Source of the DNA: Curvibacter microcysteis
Lineage (GTDB): Bacteria; Pseudomonadota; Gammaproteobacteria; Burkholderiales; Burkholderiaceae_C
DNA: 64,000 nt
NCBI RefSeq assembly: GCF_028649455.1
Contig: NZ_JAQSIO010000002.1
Coordinates: 434,001 to 498,000 of the forward strand
Reading direction: 5' to 3'
This document shows positions 38,971 to 50,257 of this stretch, one piece after another. Each line of letters opens with the position of its first letter. Positions within the stretch are counted from its first letter, which is position 1. The position numbers and the translations under genes are program-made. The notes below the pieces were generated by a model, which was given only the letters and a program-made list of their open reading frames with translations, did not search any database and had not been told where the DNA came from.

Positions 38971-40173
38971 TTATTTTGAGCGGCTGGCTGGGGCTGCCTC
39001 TGGCGCTGGCGGGCGGGTGTGCCGACCCAAGCCGGGCAGGGCGGCCGCAGCCGCCAGGCCCAGGCCCAGCAGGGCGCCCAAGGCGGGTGCCACGTCCTGC
39101 CATGAGGCGCCCATCTGGTTGAGGTGCAGCGAGGCCTGGATACCCGCCGTGCTGGGCAGCAGCCAGCGCAGCGCTTGCAGCGGGGCGGGCAAGGCCTCGA
39201 CCGGCCACGAAAAGCCTGACAGAAAAGCCATGGGCAAGGCCGTGAACAGCAGCACCTGCAGGGCCCGTTCCCGGTCCCGCAACAAGCCGCCCAGCAGCAG
39301 GCCGCAGGCACAAACACAAGGAACGTAGAGGCCCAGCAGCAGCAAACCGCCCCAGGGGTTTTGCCCGCGCGGATAGTCCTGCAGCCACCACATCCAACCG
39401 AGGTAGAACAGGCCCGTCATCCAGCCCAAGCCCGACACGCCCAGCAAACGCCCGGCCCAGGCACTGACACTGGCGCGCAGCCGACCGGCTTCGGCCCAGG
39501 TGCCCGCCAGCAGGGCCACGCCCATGAGCAAGGTCTGTTGCAAGATCAACAAGGCCACCGCGGGCACCACATAGCTGCCATAGCCCTCGGTGGGGTTGAA
39601 CAAGGCCACCGACTGCAAGCCCAGCGGGCTGCGACTTTGTTGGGCCAGGGCCGCACTTTGGCCGCCAGCTTGCAAGCGGCGGATTTCGATGCCGGCCGAC
39701 ACCGTGCCGATGGCCTCGGAGAAGCCGTAGAGCACCGCTTTGTTGAGCAAGGCGTAGGCGCCGTTGCCCTCGACCGGGATCACCACGGCCGCGCCGCGCA
39801 CCACATCGCGTTTGAGATCAGCGGGCAAGGTGGCGATGCCCTGGACCTCGCCGCGCCACAAGGCCTGTTGGGCCGCCTCGGCGTCGCCAGTGACCAGTTG
39901 CACATCCAGGCGTGGGCTGGCCTGGGCGTAGCGGATGATTTGGCGGCTCAGGCTGCTGTGGTCCAGGTCGACCACCGCCACGGGCACCCGGGTCACGGCT
40001 TGTTCGCTGTAGGGCCAGGGGTAGAAGAACGCATAAATCAGGGGAGCGGCCAGAAGCAGCAGCCAGACCCCCGGGTCGCCCAGCACGGCGCGCCAGGTGG
40101 CGCGCAGCGCGCCGAGGAAATCAGCTTGTTCCGAGGGGGCCTGTGGCAAGGGGGCGGTGGCGTGATCGCTCAT
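38971..40173 (-). CDS. ABC-2 type transporter permease (second subunit)
   Basis: This 400-aa inner-membrane protein has one N-terminal helix (about 36-53), a large extracytoplasmic domain (about 60-200; VPVAVVDLDHSSLSRQIIRYAQASPRLDV), then five helices (about 225-385). This is the layout of YhhJ/YbhR-type permeases. The family segment LLRDRERALQVLLFTALPMAFLSGFSWP is clear. Its ATG overlaps the stop of the upstream permease (ATGA). It would form a heterodimeric export channel with that paralogue. No ATP-binding subunit lies in the operon. Confidence 0.9.
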   Translation of the reverse strand: MSDHATAPLPQAPSEQADFLGALRATWRAVLGDPGVWLLLLAAPLIYAFFYPWPYSEQAVTRVPVAVVDLDHSSLSRQIIRYAQASPRLDVQLVTGDAEAAQQALWRGEVQGIATLPADLKRDVVRGAAVVIPVEGNGAYALLNKAVLYGFSEAIGTVSAGIEIRRLQAGGQSAALAQQSRSPLGLQSVALFNPTEGYGSYVVPAVALLILQQTLLMGVALLAGTWAEAGRLRASVSAWAGRLLGVSGLGWMTGLFYLGWMWWLQDYPRGQNPWGGLLLLGLYVPCVCACGLLLGGLLRDRERALQVLLFTALPMAFLSGFSWPVEALPAPLQALRWLLPSTAGIQASLHLNQMGASWQDVAPALGALLGLGLAAAAALPGLGRHTRPPAPEAAPASRSK

Positions 40174-41384
40174 CGGGCCCCCCAACGCTCGGGTCGAGCG
40201 GCGACTCGGCGCAGGAGCGCAGCCGCCCCTGCCGCCATCAGCAGGCTGATCAGCAACATCCACAGCGGCGCGGGCGCACTCAGGGCCCAGGGGGCGCCCA
40301 GGTGCAGCTGCTCGGTCTGGGTGCGGATGTAGTGCGTGTAGGGCAGGCACTGAGCCCAGACTTGGGCCAGCGGTGGCATGGCCAGCAAGGGAAAGCCCAC
40401 CCCGCTGAAGGCAAAGGCCGGGGCCGTGATGAAGCCGGTGGCGGACAGGGCGGTGCGCAAGGAGCGCGTGGCCAGCGCGGCCAGCGCGCCCATCAGCACG
40501 GACAGGCCCAAGAACACTTCCAAGGCGAACAAGCTGCCCAGCAGCGATCCTGGCACGGACCAGCCCCGGCCCGCGGTCAGACCCAGCCAGGTGACGGCGG
40601 CCAACAGGCCCAGGCTCAGCGCGGGCCAGGCCAGCTTGCCCAGCAGCGCGGCCAGCGCTTGTGCCCAGGAGCTGCCCGCCGGCAGCCAGTCGCCCACACT
40701 GCGGTCGCGCAGTTCGCGCCCCACCCCCCAGGCCCCCGCCGTCATGGCCAGGATGTGCAGCAGGGCGGGGATCAAGGCCGCCGCCAAGTAGCGCTCGTAA
40801 TCGAGTGAGGTGTTGAACAAGGTCAGGCCGCCCACCCGCAGGGGCTCCAGGTGGGCGCGCGCGGCTGGGCTGGTCTCGCCGCGCTTGGTGCGGCTGCTGA
40901 GTTCGATGCCCGCGCCCAGCGTGCCGACCACGGTGCGGACTTCTTTTTGGATCAGCCCCGAGTGGGTGCCCAACTGGGCGTTGTGCAGCAGGGTGAGCTG
41001 GGCGCGCTGCCCCCGTTTGATGTCGCGGCTCAGCGTGGGCGGGATCAGCAGCACCGCATGCACCTCGCCGCGCCGCAAGGCGCGCTCGACCTCGGCTTCG
41101 TTCTCGTACTGGGCGGCCAGCTGCAGGCCGGGAGCGGCATCCAGAAACCGGCTCACTTGACGCGACAGGGCCGAGTGGTCCTGGTCCAGCACGCCAATGG
41201 GCAAGGCGGTGGGCAGGCCGGCCGAAAAAATCCACCACAGCAGGCCCACGCCCAACAGGGGCACCCAGCTCAGCCAGGCCAGGTCCAGCGGTCGCTGGCG
41301 CAGCAGGGCGGCCTCGCGCCACCAGACCTGGGCGAAGCGGGCGCCGAAGCCCAGGGGCGCAGGCGCGGACACGGTGGCTGCCAT
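40170..41384 (-). CDS. ABC-2 type transporter permease (first subunit)
   Basis: This 404-aa protein starts at the ATG at 41384; a TTG at 41396 is also in frame. It is a paralogue of the downstream permease: N-terminal helix (about 35-55), extracytoplasmic domain (LPIGVLDQDHSALSRQVSRFLDAAPGL), and a C-terminal membrane domain with LATRSLRTALSATGFITAPAFAFSGVGFPL. It lies 23 nt after the HlyD-family gene. With TolC and HlyD partners the operon forms a tripartite export route for drugs or other hydrophobic substrates; the substrate is unknown. Confidence 0.9.
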   Translation of the reverse strand: MAATVSAPAPLGFGARFAQVWWREAALLRQRPLDLAWLSWVPLLGVGLLWWIFSAGLPTALPIGVLDQDHSALSRQVSRFLDAAPGLQLAAQYENEAEVERALRRGEVHAVLLIPPTLSRDIKRGQRAQLTLLHNAQLGTHSGLIQKEVRTVVGTLGAGIELSSRTKRGETSPAARAHLEPLRVGGLTLFNTSLDYERYLAAALIPALLHILAMTAGAWGVGRELRDRSVGDWLPAGSSWAQALAALLGKLAWPALSLGLLAAVTWLGLTAGRGWSVPGSLLGSLFALEVFLGLSVLMGALAALATRSLRTALSATGFITAPAFAFSGVGFPLLAMPPLAQVWAQCLPYTHYIRTQTEQLHLGAPWALSAPAPLWMLLISLLMAAGAAALLRRVAARPERWGAR

Positions 41385-41407
41385 CGAGGCGGGCAAGGGC
41401 TGGGCCC

Positions 41408-42394
41408 TCAGTCCAGCAAGACGCTCATGCCGGGGCGGGCGCCGGGCAAGGGCTGCAGGGGACGGGCCCGCACTTCGAAGGTGCGGGCGTCAAAGCCAGC
41501 GCCCGATCGGGTGGCCCGCCAGGTGGCGAAGTCGGGCAGGGCGGCGCTGTAGTGCACTTTGAAGCGGGCGCGCCGTGTTTGGCCGTCGTCCCCGCGCAGC
41601 GCGGGCAGGCGGGCGTCGAATTCGCTGCCGATGGCAAATCGCTGCAGTTTGTCCTCGCGCACATTGAGCACCACCCAGAGGTCATTCAAGTCGACCACGG
41701 TGACCACGGCCACGCCCTGGGGCGACAGCTCACCGACCTTGCCCAGCACTTTGCCCACTTCGCCGGCCACGGGGCTGCGCAGTTCGGTTTCGGCCTTGGC
41801 GGCCTGCACTTCGGCCACCACGCCTGCCACTTGGCGCGCCTGGGCCTGGGCGGCGGAGCGGTCTTCGCTGCGTGCACCGGCACGGGCCAGGTCGTATTGG
41901 GCGCGGGCGGCCAGGGCCGCGTCGCGCGAGGCCTTGAAGTTGGCCTCGGCCTCATCGCGCTTTTGCGCCGCCACCAGGCCGTCACTGGCCAGGTGGTCGA
42001 CCCGCTGGAAGGAGATGGCGGCGAGGTCAGCCGCCGTCTGGGCGCGTTGCCAGTTCAGGCGTGCCATCTCGATCTCTTGCGGCCGCGCACCTTGTTCGGC
42101 CTTGCTGGCCACGGCCTGGGCGGCGTCGGACGCGGCCTGCGCCTGGCTCAGTTTGGCGTTGACCTCAGGGCTGTCCATGCGCATGAGCAGGCTGCCCGGC
42201 TTCACGGTGTCGCCTTCTTTGACGGCCATCTCGGCGATGCGGCCGGGCACCTTGGCAGCGACATCGGTTTCGCGGGCTTCGAGCTGACCCTGGAAGACGT
42301 CCGGCTGGGGCTGGGCGGCTTTCCAGTAGCCGTAGCCCAAGCCAGCCAGCAGCAGGGCCACCAAGGGGACGGTGAGGACAGTGGCTTTGTTCAT
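41408..42394 (-). CDS. HlyD-family membrane fusion protein
   Basis: This 328-aa periplasmic adaptor has an N-terminal anchor (about 5-24) and a biotinyl-lipoyl half motif (ETDVAAKVPGRIAEMAVKEGDTVKPGSLLMRMD). A long coiled-coil hairpin (about 80-200, Ala/Gln-rich), the second lipoyl half (ELRSPVAGEVGKVLGKVGE) and a beta-barrel domain follow. It connects the permease pair with the TolC-type channel. The ATGA overlap with the TolC gene couples translation. Confidence 0.93.
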   Translation of the reverse strand: MNKATVLTVPLVALLLAGLGYGYWKAAQPQPDVFQGQLEARETDVAAKVPGRIAEMAVKEGDTVKPGSLLMRMDSPEVNAKLSQAQAASDAAQAVASKAEQGARPQEIEMARLNWQRAQTAADLAAISFQRVDHLASDGLVAAQKRDEAEANFKASRDAALAARAQYDLARAGARSEDRSAAQAQARQVAGVVAEVQAAKAETELRSPVAGEVGKVLGKVGELSPQGVAVVTVVDLNDLWVVLNVREDKLQRFAIGSEFDARLPALRGDDGQTRRARFKVHYSAALPDFATWRATRSGAGFDARTFEVRARPLQPLPGARPGMSVLLD

Positions 42395-43788
42395 GGGGTG
42401 GGCACTTTCACATCGGCGCGCGCCAGGTAGCGGCTGAAATCCTGGCCCAGGCCGCAGCTTTGCAGCAGCCGGGCCAGGGCTTGCACGTAGTCGTTGGCCG
42501 CTTGGGCCTGTTCGGTTTCTGCCTGGGTCAGGCGGGTTTGGGCGTCCATCAGGTCCAGCGTCGTGCTGGTGCCTTGCTGCAGTCCGGCCTGGCGCAGGCG
42601 CAACACCTCGCGCCCGAGTTCCAAGCTGGGCTGGCTGGCCACGAAGTGGCGGCGCGCTTGTTCGACCGCACGCCAGTTTTGCTCGACCAGCAAGGCAATG
42701 TCGCTGCGCGCCTGGGCGTCGCTGTGCTCGGCCTGCTCGATTTGCTTGAGCGAGGCGGCGGCCAGGGTGTTGCGGTCCACCGCGTCGTACAGGGTCCAGC
42801 GCAGGCCCACGCCCGCGACCCAATCGGCATTGCCACTGCGCAGTTCCCGCGAGCCAAAGGCGAAGACCTGGGGCTTGCGCAAGGCCTCTTCGCCTTGGTG
42901 CAGTTGCTCGGCCTGGGCCTTCTTGGCCGCGACTTTGTTCAAGCCCGGGTGCAGGCGCAGGGCGGCCTCTTGGAAGTGGCTCAGTGGCTCCAAGGGCTGA
43001 GTCAACACAAACAAGGCCGTGCTCGGGCTCACCTGGCCCTCTGCGCGCACGGTTCGGGCCAGGGCGGTGGCGGCCAGTTCGGCGTCGTCCTGGGCCTTGA
43101 GGGCTTGGCGCCGTGCGTCTTCCAGGGCCACGCTGGCTTGCAGACGCTCGACACGGGAGATCACGCCGGCGGCCATCATGCGCCCGGCGGCCTGGTCGTG
43201 CTGCTCCAGGGTGCGCTGGGCTTGCTGGCGCAGCCAAGCCGCACGCAGCGCGAGCTGGGCGCCGAAGTAGCGCTGCACCAGCTGGGTGGCGACGTCCTGC
43301 TGGGTCTTGTCGGCATCGGCCTGGGCCTCCTGGGCCTGGGCCCCGATCAGGCCGCGTGTGGCGTCACCCAAGCCGCCCATGTAGAGCGGCCACAGGGCCG
43401 ACACCGATGCCGTGGTGCCCGTAGCGTGGCGCTGAAATGCATAGCTGGACGGCAACTGAAGCGCGGTGCTGGGAATGCGCAAGGCCGACAGAGCCCCCGA
43501 CAGGCCCTGGGCGAGCTGACCCAGTTGCTGGTTGATGTGGCCCAGGTCGAGGTTGAGGTTGGCGTTGTAAGCGTAGGCGCTGCTGTTGAAGCTCACCACC
43601 GGTCCGCCCAGGCCCTTCAGGCCTTCGCGCTGCAGGCGCTTGCTTTCGAGGCCGGCGCGCGCCGCAGCCAGGCTGTCCGATCGGCTTTGCAGTTGCTGCC
43701 AGGCCTGCTCGTAGCTCAGGGACTCCGCTTGGGCCGCAAGAGGGCTGCAGGCCGCGCATCCAGCCAGCAGCAAAAGAAGAGGTTTCAT
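42391..43788 (-). CDS. TolC-family outer-membrane efflux protein
   Basis: This 465-aa protein starts at the ATG at 43788 (MKPLLLLLAGC) with AAGAAGAGG upstream. The signal peptide of about 22 residues ends AQA-ES; the Cys at 11 or 14 makes lipidation unlikely but possible. The mature protein has the duplicated TolC helical pattern (AWQQLQSRSDSLAAARAGLESKRLQREG; LRQAGLQQGTSTTLDLMDAQTRLTQAETEQAQAANDYV). It is the first gene of the efflux operon, downstream of a perfect inverted repeat at 43824-43846. Confidence 0.93.
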   Translation of the reverse strand: MKPLLLLLAGCAACSPLAAQAESLSYEQAWQQLQSRSDSLAAARAGLESKRLQREGLKGLGGPVVSFNSSAYAYNANLNLDLGHINQQLGQLAQGLSGALSALRIPSTALQLPSSYAFQRHATGTTASVSALWPLYMGGLGDATRGLIGAQAQEAQADADKTQQDVATQLVQRYFGAQLALRAAWLRQQAQRTLEQHDQAAGRMMAAGVISRVERLQASVALEDARRQALKAQDDAELAATALARTVRAEGQVSPSTALFVLTQPLEPLSHFQEAALRLHPGLNKVAAKKAQAEQLHQGEEALRKPQVFAFGSRELRSGNADWVAGVGLRWTLYDAVDRNTLAAASLKQIEQAEHSDAQARSDIALLVEQNWRAVEQARRHFVASQPSLELGREVLRLRQAGLQQGTSTTLDLMDAQTRLTQAETEQAQAANDYVQALARLLQSCGLGQDFSRYLARADVKVPTP

Positions 43789-43823
43789 GGGCAGCACGTT
43801 TGGGTCGGCAACGGGATGGGGCT

Positions 43824-43846
43824 GAATGTAACGTCTTTTTACATTC
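43824..43846. promoter_or_regulatory. Perfect 8-7-8 inverted repeat upstream of the efflux operon
   Basis: GAATGTAA (43824-43831) and TTACATTC (43839-43846) form a perfect dyad with a 7-nt spacer. It lies 36 nt upstream of the TolC ATG at 43788 and well away from ppa. Size and position fit a TetR- or MarR-type operator. No such regulator gene is adjacent. Confidence 0.65.
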
Positions 43847-44044
43847 AAACCCCGGTGCGCAAGCTGTGTCTCGGTGGCTGGGATTCACTGCGCTGCCGTG
43901 TATGGCCGGTGGATCTGTGCGGCTGCTGGCCAAATACCTGCGCTGCACCGCAGTGAGCAAGGCTCACGAAAGTAAAATCTGTCTTAATCCGGCTGGCTAC
44001 TGGCCTGATCCTTTCGATAAACCTTAACCAAAATCAGATTCAAC

Positions 44045-44578
44045 ATGGCTCTCGACAAAGTCACTGCTGGCAAGAATGCCCCCGACGCCTTCAACGTGGT
44101 CATCGAAATTCCGATGAACGCCGACCCGATCAAGTACGAGGTGGACAAGGAATCCGGCGCCATTTTTGTGGACCGTTTCATGGGCACGGCCATGCACTAC
44201 CCCACCAACTACGGCTATGTGCCGCAAACCATCAGCGGTGATGGCGACCCGGTGGACGTGCTGGTGATCACCCCCTTCCCGCTGATCCCTGGCGTGGTGG
44301 TGACTTGCCGCCCCATCGGCATTCTGAAGATGGAAGACGAAGGCGGCGTGGACGGCAAGGTGCTGGCAGTGCCCACCGACAAGATCCTGCCGATCTACAC
44401 CCACTGGCAAAAGCCGGAAGACATCAACCCCCTGCGCCTGAAGCAGATCGCTCACTTCTTTGAGCACTACAAGGACCTGGAACCGGGCAAGTGGGTCAAG
44501 GTCTTGGGCTGGGACGGCGTCGACGCCGCCAAGCAAGAAATCCTGGACGGCATTGCCAACTACAACAAGGCGGCTTGA
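44045..44578 (+). CDS. ppa: Inorganic pyrophosphatase, family I
   Basis: This 177-aa cytoplasmic enzyme hydrolyses pyrophosphate to phosphate. It shows the family I signatures: [30 protein letters not shown], and the metal site [10 protein letters not shown], followed by KVLAVPTDK and ITHFFEHYK-type residues ([22 protein letters not shown]). The length is typical for the hexameric bacterial form. A good terminator follows at 44627. Confidence 0.97.
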   Translation: MALDKVTAGKNAPDAFNVVIEIPMNADPIKYEVDKESGAIFVDRFMGTAMHYPTNYGYVPQTISGDGDPVDVLVITPFPLIPGVVVTCRPIGILKMEDEGGVDGKVLAVPTDKILPIYTHWQKPEDINPLRLKQIAHFFEHYKDLEPGKWVKVLGWDGVDAAKQEILDGIANYNKAA

Positions 44579-44626
44579 ATGGCTGGCTGAGGCGCTGCGG
44601 GCCGCTCAGGCCCGGGCGCCCCGCAC

Positions 44627-44665
44627 AAAAGGCTCCACGCGAACGGCGTTTGGGGCCTTTTTTTC
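44627..44665 (+). terminator. Rho-independent terminator of ppa
   Basis: AAAAGGCTCC (44627-44636) pairs with GGGGCCTTTT (44652-44661) with one G-U pair. An inner ACGC/GCGT stem extends it, and a run of Ts follows. Confidence 0.8.
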
Positions 44666-44797
44666 GTCTGCCCCTGCATGGCCGGTTTGGCGTCAGCGCT
44701 GGTCAGGCTGGCGTCAATGGACGGGCGCAAACTGCTGCGCTGGTTGGTTAGCGAACCAATTCTTTTGAAGCAGTTTTTTGCTTTTAAACTCGTCATT

Positions 44798-44830
44798 TGA
44801 ATTGTTAAGGTTTGTTTCAGTGACAATTCA
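44798..44830. repeat. 8-bp inverted repeat in the chemoreceptor leader
   Basis: TGAATTGT (44798-44805) and ACAATTCA (44823-44830) are perfect arms with a 17-nt spacer. They lie about 110 nt upstream of the chemoreceptor ATG. This may be an operator or a promoter-associated repeat. Confidence 0.4.
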
Positions 44831-44940
44831 ATCAACTTAGAGGCCCGAGGGGGCGGCAGGTTTGACAGAGGTGCGAAGACACCCTGGGGAGGCTGACTTG
44901 ACGCTGGTCGATTTCAAAATGCATGACCTGTGGGGGTTTT

Positions 44941-46722
44941 ATGTCTTTCCGTGATTTGCGCATCGGCTACAAGCTGGGCTTTTCCTTTCTTTTGCTGGTG
45001 CTGGCCACCGTGCTGATCGGGGGGGTGGCCTTGGTCCAACTGTCCCGCATCAACGCCAATACCCAGGACATTGCGACCAATTGGCTCCCCAGCGTCAAAG
45101 TGCTGGGGGATATGCGCATCTCCTTGAACCGTTTGCGGCGCTCCGAAGGGCGCATGGCGTCGGCCGCATCGCCCCTTGACCTGGAAACTCAGACCAAGGC
45201 GGCGGCGGACACCAAAGTCCTGTTTCTGAAGCAAGAGGGCGTCTATGCACCCATGGTCACTGCTGGCCGTGAAACTGAGTTGTTCAACCAATACAAGTCA
45301 CAGCGCGATGCGTTTTTCGCGAGCCAGACGCGGCTTTTGAACTTTGCCAATTCCGGCAACATGGCGGCGACCCTGCAGTACTACGAAGGCGAGTCCGAAG
45401 CGTCATTCCTGAGTTTGGTGGACGCCATCGAGAAGCTGGCCCAGCTCAATGAAGAGGGGGCCAAAGAGGCCAGCATCAGTGCCGAAGCGTCATTCACCAG
45501 TTCACGGACCTTGTTGATTGCTGTGCTGGTGTTTGTGGTGATCACGGCCTCTTTGCTGGGCTGGATCATCACCAACATGATCAAAGCACCGCTGGCCGAA
45601 GCGGTGCGGGTGGCGCGCGACATCGCGGCCGGCAACCTCTCTCAACCCGTGCCTGTGCAAGGGCGCGATGAGGTGGGCGAGCTGTTGCAAGCCCTGGAGG
45701 ACATGCGCAGCAGTTTGGCCGAGGTGGTCTCGGGCGTGCGGCGCAGCGCTGACGGCGTGGCCACGGCCAGCCATGAGATCGCCCAAGGCAACAACGACCT
45801 GTCCGCCCGCACCGAGCAGCAGGCTTCTGCACTCGAAGAGACCGCCGCATCGATGGAAGAGCTGGGCTCCACGGTCAAGCAAAACGCGGACAACGCGCGC
45901 TCGGCCAACCAACTGGCGCTGAACGCCTCCAACGTCGCCACCCAGGGGGGCGAGGTGGTGGCCGAGGTGGTCAGCACCATGAAGGGCATCAACGACAGCT
46001 CGCGCAAGATCGCCGACATCATCGGCGTGATCGATGGCATCGCCTTCCAGACCAACATCCTGGCCCTGAATGCGGCCGTGGAAGCGGCCCGCGCTGGTGA
46101 ACAAGGCCGGGGTTTCGCGGTGGTGGCCAGCGAGGTGCGCAGCCTGGCTGGGCGCAGCGCCGAAGCAGCGCGGGAGATCAAGACTTTGATCGGCGCCAGC
46201 GTGGAGCGGGTTGAACAGGGCACCGCCTTGGTGGACCGGGCGGGGACCACCATGACCGAGGTGGTGAGCGCCATCCGCCGCGTGACCGACATCATGGGCG
46301 AGATCAGCGCGGCCAGTTCCGAGCAAAGCGCGGGTGTGTCACAAGTGGGCGAAGCGGTGACGCAGATGGACCAGGCCACGCAGCAAAACGCGGCCTTGGT
46401 GGAGCAGTCGGCGGCCGCGGCTGGCGCGTTGACCACCCAAGCCCAGGACTTGGTGCGCGCGGTGGCGGTGTTCCGCTTGGCGGGTGATGCCATGGCCACG
46501 GCATCTCCGTCGCGCCCTGTGGCAGCTCCTGTGCACCGCAGCGCGCCTGCCGTGGGGGCGCCTTCGGCTCGACCCACCCCGGCCGTGTCCCATGCCAAGC
46601 CCGCGTCCAGCCAAAGCCCAGCGCCCAGTCTGAGCGCACCCAAGGCTCACGCCCCTGCACCTTCTGCATCGGTGGCCAGCAAAGCCTCGGGCGGCAGTGA
46701 GGGGGATTGGGAAAGTTTTTAA
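44941..46722 (+). CDS. Methyl-accepting chemotaxis protein with CheR-tether tail
   Basis: This 593-aa receptor starts at the ATG at 44941 ([13 protein letters not shown]). It has a transmembrane segment (about 12-34), a four-helix-bundle periplasmic sensor (about 35-187), a second transmembrane segment (about 188-212), HAMP (about 213-265) and a full signalling domain ([36 protein letters not shown]). A flexible Pro/Ala/Ser linker (about 525-585) follows. The last five residues, DWESF, match the xWxxF pentapeptide that tethers the CheR methyltransferase. It is therefore a high-abundance Tsr/Tar-like receptor in design. No ligand can be deduced. Confidence 0.93.
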   Translation: MSFRDLRIGYKLGFSFLLLVLATVLIGGVALVQLSRINANTQDIATNWLPSVKVLGDMRISLNRLRRSEGRMASAASPLDLETQTKAAADTKVLFLKQEGVYAPMVTAGRETELFNQYKSQRDAFFASQTRLLNFANSGNMAATLQYYEGESEASFLSLVDAIEKLAQLNEEGAKEASISAEASFTSSRTLLIAVLVFVVITASLLGWIITNMIKAPLAEAVRVARDIAAGNLSQPVPVQGRDEVGELLQALEDMRSSLAEVVSGVRRSADGVATASHEIAQGNNDLSARTEQQASALEETAASMEELGSTVKQNADNARSANQLALNASNVATQGGEVVAEVVSTMKGINDSSRKIADIIGVIDGIAFQTNILALNAAVEAARAGEQGRGFAVVASEVRSLAGRSAEAAREIKTLIGASVERVEQGTALVDRAGTTMTEVVSAIRRVTDIMGEISAASSEQSAGVSQVGEAVTQMDQATQQNAALVEQSAAAAGALTTQAQDLVRAVAVFRLAGDAMATASPSRPVAAPVHRSAPAVGAPSARPTPAVSHAKPASSQSPAPSLSAPKAHAPAPSASVASKASGGSEGDWESF

Positions 46723-46822
46723 GCGATAGCGCCTGTGAGACGACCTGGCTTGGCGTCCCTGGGCGCTCGCAGGGCGGTCTCCTCCAACCCGGTGACGTTT
46801 TTGCGGGGGGCGGCTGCTGGGC

Positions 46823-47995
46823 TCAGCCCGCCTTGAAGGGGCTGTGCGCGCGCAAGTCCTCCAGGTAATTCTGGATGCCTTCGCCTTCGCGCTCCAGAAA
46901 GCGTTGAACGGCGTCCGCGAAGGCCGGGTGCGCCAGCCAGTGGGCGCTGTGGGTGTTGACCGGCATCAGGGCCCGGGCCATTTTGTGTTCGCCTTGGGCG
47001 CCACCTTCAAAGCGGTCATAGCCCTGGTCAATGCACCAGGCCAGCGGCTGGTAATAACAGGCTTCGAAGTGCAGGCAATCCACGCGCTCCAGGGCCCCCC
47101 AGTAGCGGCCATAGGCGGTGCGCACGAGGCGGCCTTGGGCGTCGGAGGCAGTTTGCAGGGCAATCAGACTGCTGGCCATGGCCTGGCCATCGCGCTCGGC
47201 GATGAACAAAAGCCAGGACTCGCTTTGGTGCAGCGCCTGGGCGGCAAAGAAGGCGCGGCTCAGGTAGGGCGGGTTGCCATGTTCCAAGTAGGTGCGCTCG
47301 TAGCAGCGGTAGAAAAAGTCCCAGTCGGCCTCTGAGATGTCCGACCCTTGCGCCCAGCGAAAGCGCACGCCGGCTTGCTCGACCTTGCGCCGCTCTTGGC
47401 GGATTTTCTTGCGCTTTTCCTGGTTGAGTTGCGATAGAAAATCGTCGAAGTCGCGGTAGGCACGGTTATCCCAGTGGAACTGCACAGTGTGGCGCTGCAT
47501 CAGGCCCAAGGCAGCGCAGGCCTGCAAATCGTCCTGGCTGCCGAACAGCAGGTGCAGGGAGGACAGCTGCAGTTTCTCGCAATGGGTCAGCACCGCGCCC
47601 AGCAGGGCCTCGCGCGCTGCGGCGTCCACCGCCAGCAAGCGTGCGCCCGGCACAGGGGTGAAAGGCACCGCCAGCACCGCTTTGGGGTAGTAGTTCAGAC
47701 CATGTTGCTGGTAAGCCTGGGCCCAGGCCCAGTCGAAAACGTACTCGCCATAGGAGTGGTTTTTGACATAAAGCACGCAGGCGGCCTGCAGGGCGTCGCC
47801 GTGCCACAGGCTGATCAACTGCGGCAGCCAACCGGTGGCGGGGACGGCGCTGCCACTGTCCTCCAAGGCCATCAGGTAGGCATGGCGCAGAAAAGGTGTG
47901 GGCTGGGCTTGCTGGGCCAACAAACCATCCCAAAGGGACTCCGGCAGCGCTGCCAGCGAGTCCTGCACCCGGATGAGATAATCGTTCGAACTCAT
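46823..47995 (-). CDS. DUF482/FemAB-like GNAT-fold acyltransferase
   Basis: This 390-aa protein matches the peptidogalycan biosysnthesis/recognition (DUF482) family: FLRHAYLMALEDSGSAVPATGWLPQ, LYVKNHSYGEYVFDWAWAQAYQQHGLNYYPKAVLAVPFTPVPGARLL, FLSQLNQEKRKKIRQERRKV, and the C-terminal GAQGEHKMARALMPVNTHSAHWL. It has a double GNAT fold related to Fem transferases. The substrate is unknown. The start is the ATG at 47995 (MSSNDYLIRV). It is divergent from nadE. Confidence 0.88.
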   Translation of the reverse strand: MSSNDYLIRVQDSLAALPESLWDGLLAQQAQPTPFLRHAYLMALEDSGSAVPATGWLPQLISLWHGDALQAACVLYVKNHSYGEYVFDWAWAQAYQQHGLNYYPKAVLAVPFTPVPGARLLAVDAAAREALLGAVLTHCEKLQLSSLHLLFGSQDDLQACAALGLMQRHTVQFHWDNRAYRDFDDFLSQLNQEKRKKIRQERRKVEQAGVRFRWAQGSDISEADWDFFYRCYERTYLEHGNPPYLSRAFFAAQALHQSESWLLFIAERDGQAMASSLIALQTASDAQGRLVRTAYGRYWGALERVDCLHFEACYYQPLAWCIDQGYDRFEGGAQGEHKMARALMPVNTHSAHWLAHPAFADAVQRFLEREGEGIQNYLEDLRAHSPFKAG

Positions 47996-48088
47996 GGGCC
48001 GGGCCTGTTCGTCCTGCTGCCCCAAGGGCTCAGGCTTGGGGTACAGCCCTGGTGTATTGACCCTGCCTTCACCGCAATTTCTGTTCTC

Positions 48089-50150
<2,062 letters not shown>

Positions 50151-50172
50151 GCTTCACCTGCCAGGTTCAATG

Positions 50173-50207
50173 GCGCGGTGGCCCATGCAGGGCTGTCGCG
50201 CTTTTTT
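50173..50207 (+). terminator. Terminator after glnB
   Basis: GCGCG (50173-50177) pairs with CGCGC, with an inner GCCC/GGGC stem (GCCCATGCAGGGC). TTTTTT follows at 50202-50207. Confidence 0.7.
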
Positions 50208-50257
50208 ATTTGGCTTGCCGGAATGGGGCGGTGCAGTCATCCCATCCGCTCAAAGTG

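Larger units (their letters stand above)
44579..44940. other. 362-nt intergenic region between ppa and a chemoreceptor gene
   Basis: This region contains the ppa terminator (44627-44665), then an AT-rich stretch (about 44755-44835) with an inverted repeat at 44798-44830. It probably also contains the chemoreceptor promoter and 5' leader. No reading frame looks coding. Confidence 0.5.

Noticed and set aside
42391-43788. TolC-family protein as a lipoprotein
   Set aside because: Cysteines near residues 11-14 lie in the hydrophobic core without a proper lipobox, and an AQA cleavage site fits better.
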